A stretch of 64,000 nucleotides of DNA from Vanessa cardui. Taxonomy: Eukaryota; Arthropoda; Insecta; Lepidoptera; Nymphalidae. This document shows positions 60,276-64,000 of this stretch, piece by piece. A model generated the notes under the pieces. That model was not told the DNA's origin. It saw only the letters and a list, made by a program, of their open reading frames with translations, and ran no database searches. The stretch is from NCBI RefSeq assembly GCF_905220365.1, contig NC_061140.1, positions 11,410,501-11,474,500 on the forward strand. The letters are read 5' to 3'. A program made the position numbers and the translations under genes. Every line of letters starts with the position of its first letter. Within the stretch, counting starts at the first letter, position 1.

Positions 60276-63200
60276 ATGAATCTTAAGACTATACACATCA
60301 TACCAATACTACTACTGCAGTCATGCCTAGCCCAAGATTATGGTTCACCAACATACAATCCTGATAATCAGTTGAACCCAACAAATGACTACAATACAAA
60401 TGACCCGAAATATGACAGTACAAACAGGAGGTACTCTAACAGAAATCAGTTTGATATAAACCAATACGATCCCAATCGTAATCAGAATAATGATCAGAGA
60501 TACAACCAATATGATACCCGAAATGATCCTACATATAATAAAAATCCGTTCAGTTCTGACAATACACCAAGACCGTCGTGGGATAACAGTCGTACTTACA
60601 CCACTTCTTTTAAAAGTGCTGAATTAGAACATGAAAGTGTTATCATCAATGAAGCGTAAGTAGAATATGATATTGATTTTTATATTAATGTTTTGTAATA
60701 AAGGTAAATAACTTATGTCAATTCACATTAACAGTCTAGATAAATTATAATCTCAATTCTGTACTTAATATTTGTATGATCTAATAGATTTAAGTGTAAA
60801 TGTTATTATGTATCGATAAGGAATATCCCTGATATTTTAAATTAATAAGTAGTAGTACTTTTATACAAATTAATAAATAGATTGTAAGATTATTAAAATC
60901 CCTCTTAATAAAAGAAAAAGAAAACTTTCATAATGGTACTGATACTTGTAATCAATTTTATATCATATTATTTAAATGAATTTTGCCATTTGTTTTAATT
61001 ATTAATTTGTTGTAATTATAGTTTATGATAATTTTGTAAGTATTGTTTTAAGGTTGCTTTTGCATGATGAAATATATTACCTTTTTTGAAAAGGTCTTTT
61101 AAAGTTGTCAATGTTATCAAAATAAAAAATATATCGAATTATTTGTTAAAAATATAAATAATATTTCACTTAATTGCAGCACCTACTTCATAGTTGCCTC
61201 TCAAATGGTTCGGCCAGGCCAAATATATAAAATATCAGCTAATATACTGAGGGCTCGGCTCCAGATGACGATCAGGGCTTCTATATCATGTAATGGTGTG
61301 GAAATAACAGATGTGATTGAGAAAGTGAAAGAAGGAGTGCCCGAAATTCTTAACATGAGAGTAAGTACTTACATCAATATTATGGCTCTCGTATTTTACT
61401 TGAGTGTAATAATCTACTGAATTTATACTAATTTTTTTTTTTAAGGATACTCAAACACTAATTTTCTGATGTAATTGTAAATCATTAGCTCTTTATAACT
61501 GATAATCGTTTGTGTCTCTAGGTACCGGCCACGTCAGTTCCAGGTGATTACAAATTACGTGTTGAAGGCTTGTATTTAGACGATCCATTTGGAGGACGCG
61601 CGTTTGTAAATGAATCAAAATTGACCTTCTCGCAAAGATTCATGACAATATTTATACAGATGGACAAGCCGGTCTATATGCAGAGTCAGACAGGTAATTT
61701 ATTCATGATACAGTTGACATTTTTAGTACTTTTATTAATCTATTTTATCTTTTAACTTCTGCATTAAAGTAAAAAACAAACGTTTTTATTTCTAAAGTGT
61801 GCTTTCGTTCTAAATTTAAGCAGTTTATTCTAAATAGTTTGTTTCTCAACCAACAACTAATAGTTAAGTGCCAGGTTTATTTTGGGAACTAATGACTCTG
61901 ACAGTTAAAAGATGTTGTATAACTGAAAGTAAGCTAGCCAAGTGGGTTAAATTGAGGAAATAAATCTTCATATACTTTCTATACTTTGTTCTTACATTTT
62001 GTTATTATATGTTTATTGCTTTAAAAATTTATATGTACCTTATATATTTAAAAAATAAATACACTTCGGAAACACAAAAACATATTCACCCAAACTGTAA
62101 ACAAACATTCAATTGTTTTTGAAGTAATTTATATCATATCTTTTACAATCACAATTAATCCTGTGTTGTTGATTTGAAAAACCAAATGCAACTATTGCAA
62201 AATTTACCTACCAAAATTTTGTATATAAAAGTCTTAAATAAATAATGAATTTCAGATGTATTTTTAAAATTAATCAATCATGTAATTATTAATGATGGGA
62301 TTGAATTTAATTTCAGTGAGATTCCGCGTGATCCCGATAAACACAGAGCTGAAGGCGTTTGGACGAGCTATCGATGTCTTCATCCTCGATCCTAACCGAC
62401 GCATCATGAAAAGATGGCTTTCAAGACAGGTAAACCTTTTTTTTCCATTATATATTAATAATTCCCCATAAGATACATTATGTTTATATTTATATAATAA
62501 CTAGTGATTCGACCTGCTACAAACTGTTGCAATGCTACTACTGATACTAAATGTACTGCAGAATGTTTTACAATGTTTACATGTTTTCAGCCATTCTTTA
62601 CTGTATTGTGCGTGTATTATACATATAAACTTTCCTTTTGAATCAATCCATCTATTAAAAAAAAAACTTCAAAATCCATTGTGTAATTTTACATAGGGAC
62701 AGACAGAAATAAGCAATTTTGTTTTATATAATGTAATTATTATGATTACGGTTTAACTATTTTGCCTGCTAGTTGCTAGTATACTATTTGTGTATTTTGT
62801 GTTTGACTATTGGTAATGTTTAAGATAAAGATAAAAATGTCTGCAGTGTCAGTTGAACAATGAACTCATAACTGGTGTAGGTTTTGCAAAAATTATGTAC
62901 CATTGTGTCTGATGTTACAGTTTTGGGTCAAATTCTCGTAATGGCTAAAGACAATACTGTAAGAAAATATTTATCTGTAGACTTGTCAAGTAATGATGTT
63001 ACTCATGTTTAACTGAACATTACTAGTTAGCCATTAACATCAATATCTGTGAATCAGAAATTTTCTATAATGTTTTAAAGTAAATCAATTATTTTATTCT
63101 CATCTTTCTACTTTCTATATAAGTCTAGTCTTTTTAATGGACTTAAAAAACAAAAGGTTAATTAAATCAGATTTTTATGAATTTTATGAATTTACAAAAA

Positions 63201-63804
63201 AACTGCTACTGACCCTAATTCTTACTATACTTGTCTTAGAATCAGTCGTAGAATTTTCCCTGTGACATCCCTACATAGATTTTACTTTTAAAGTATAAAT
63301 TTAAAATATTGTTTCATTCAATAGAGCAACTTCGGAACGGTGAGCCTGCAATATCAGCTGTCGGATCAGCCGCTGTTTGGCGAGTGGACCGTGCGGGTCG
63401 AAGCGCTGGGACAAGTCGAGGAGACGCAATTCCTCGTCGAGGAATACTATCAGACTAGATTCGAGGTAACATTTATGTTCCTTATATATATAATACCTTT
63501 GAAATGACTACACCCAAATACTTTTTTTAAGAAATGAAAAGAATCGGGGGATTTAAGATTAGCTTACGTGACATTCGTCGTCGGCAGGTGAACGTGACGA
63601 TGCCGGCGTTCTTCTTCAACACGGAGCAGTACATCCACGGGCGCGTGATGGCCAACTACACGTCGGGCGCGCCCGTGCGCGGCAACCTCACGCTGCGCGC
63701 CACGCTGCGCCCCATCCCGCAGTACCGCCCGCTGCACTTCCGCCGCGGACAGTTCAACAACCGCGGGCCCGGCGCGCCACTCTCCTCCCCGCAGTACACG
63801 CAAG
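60276..63804 (+). CDS. Thioester-containing / alpha-2-macroglobulin family protein, 5' part (CD109- or Mcr-like)
   Basis: A secreted or surface protein of the complement-like TEP family, which acts in insect immunity and, for Mcr, in septate junctions. Exons: 60276-60655, 61180-61360, 61522-61693, 62317-62429, 63325-63465, 63588-63804. All phases join to give about 401 residues. The gene continues beyond the window, so thioester status is unknown. There is a signal peptide (about 1-19), then an unusual Asn/Asp/Tyr/Gln-rich segment (20 to about 105), then macroglobulin domains beginning TYFIVASQMVRPGQIYKI. The family motif MDKPVYMQSQTVRFRVIPI marks MG2, with FGEWTVRVEA and VEEYYQTRFEVNVTMP after it. 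Exon 6 is very GC-rich, unlike exons 1-3. The TEP family assignment is firm; the subfamily is uncertain. Confidence 0.88.
62501..62742 (-). mobile_element. Lep1-like Helitron in TEP intron 4
   Basis: The CTAG end is at 62501-62504 (minus-strand 3' end). It shares actgatactaaatgtact, ttctttactgtattg and the agggacagacag block with the other copies. More diverged, and the terminal hairpin has decayed. Confidence 0.55.
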
Positions 63805-63814
63805 GTGACGCACC

Positions 63815-64000
63815 CCCCTCGCTACTCCCCACTCCTCGCTTCTCCCTACTCCTTGCTACTCCCTACTCCTCGCTACTCCCCACTCCTCACTACTCCCTAC
63901 TCCTCGCTACTCCCTACTCCTCGCTACTCCCTACTCCTTGCTACTCCCTACTCCTCGCTACTCCCCACTCCTCACTACTCCCTACTCCTCGCTACTCCCT
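63815..64000. repeat. 17-bp minisatellite in TEP intron 6
   Basis: Units of ctactccctactcctcg and close variants repeat to the window end. A variant pattern (cccactcctcactac) recurs about 85 bp apart, five units, which points to higher-order duplication. One strand is purely C/T-rich with few G. The array continues past the window. Confidence 0.9.

Noticed and set aside
63564..63803. 79-codon minus-strand ORF
   Set aside because: Antisense by-product of GC-rich TEP exon 6.
1..64000. CRISPR array, prokaryotic operon or defence system
   Set aside because: Intron structure, SINEs and Helitrons show an insect genome. No regularly spaced repeats with unique spacers were seen.

Overview
This is an AT-rich eukaryotic window with intron-containing genes. 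It is almost certainly from a lepidopteran and probably a butterfly. The evidence is the repeat load: tRNA-derived SINEs with a (TTG)n tail, Lep1-like non-autonomous Helitrons ending in CTAG, and other short repeats typical of moth and butterfly genomes. Exons are short with GT-AG introns, and coding exons are much richer in GC than the DNA around them.

Layout. 1-30 kb is gene-poor, with Helitron fragments, SINEs, unclassified interspersed repeats, an 81-bp tandem duplication and a large fold-back palindrome at 17.9-18.5 kb. At 31.6-32.3 kb (minus) lies an intronless Jun gene, the AP-1 bZIP subunit. Its upstream DNA carries AP-1, MEF2, CRE-like and CCAAT sites resembling vertebrate c-jun control. 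At 35.4-48.0 kb (minus) lies an 11-coding-exon gene for PPWD1, a spliceosome-associated protein with WD repeats and a cyclophilin domain. I could join it exon by exon into a 625-residue reading frame. Its introns hold several transposons, including a nearly intact 5.46-kb DIRS-type tyrosine-recombinase retrotransposon (41.55-47.01 kb) in intron 4. At 52.66-53.99 kb (plus) lies a two-coding-exon CNBP gene with six CCHC zinc knuckles. At 60.3 kb (plus) begins a large gene for a secreted thioester-containing / alpha-2-macroglobulin family protein (CD109- or Mcr-like). Its first six coding exons are in the window, and it runs off the right edge through an intron made of a 17-bp minisatellite.

The host genes are housekeeping or signalling genes and show no sign of working as a unit. 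The most unusual structures are mobile. They are the DIRS element, with inverted terminal repeats, an internal complementary region and a long open frame overlapping its RT gene; the fold-back element; and a TTAA-flanked MITE packed with short palindromes. No bacterial-type system, CRISPR array, rRNA or free-standing tRNA gene was seen.
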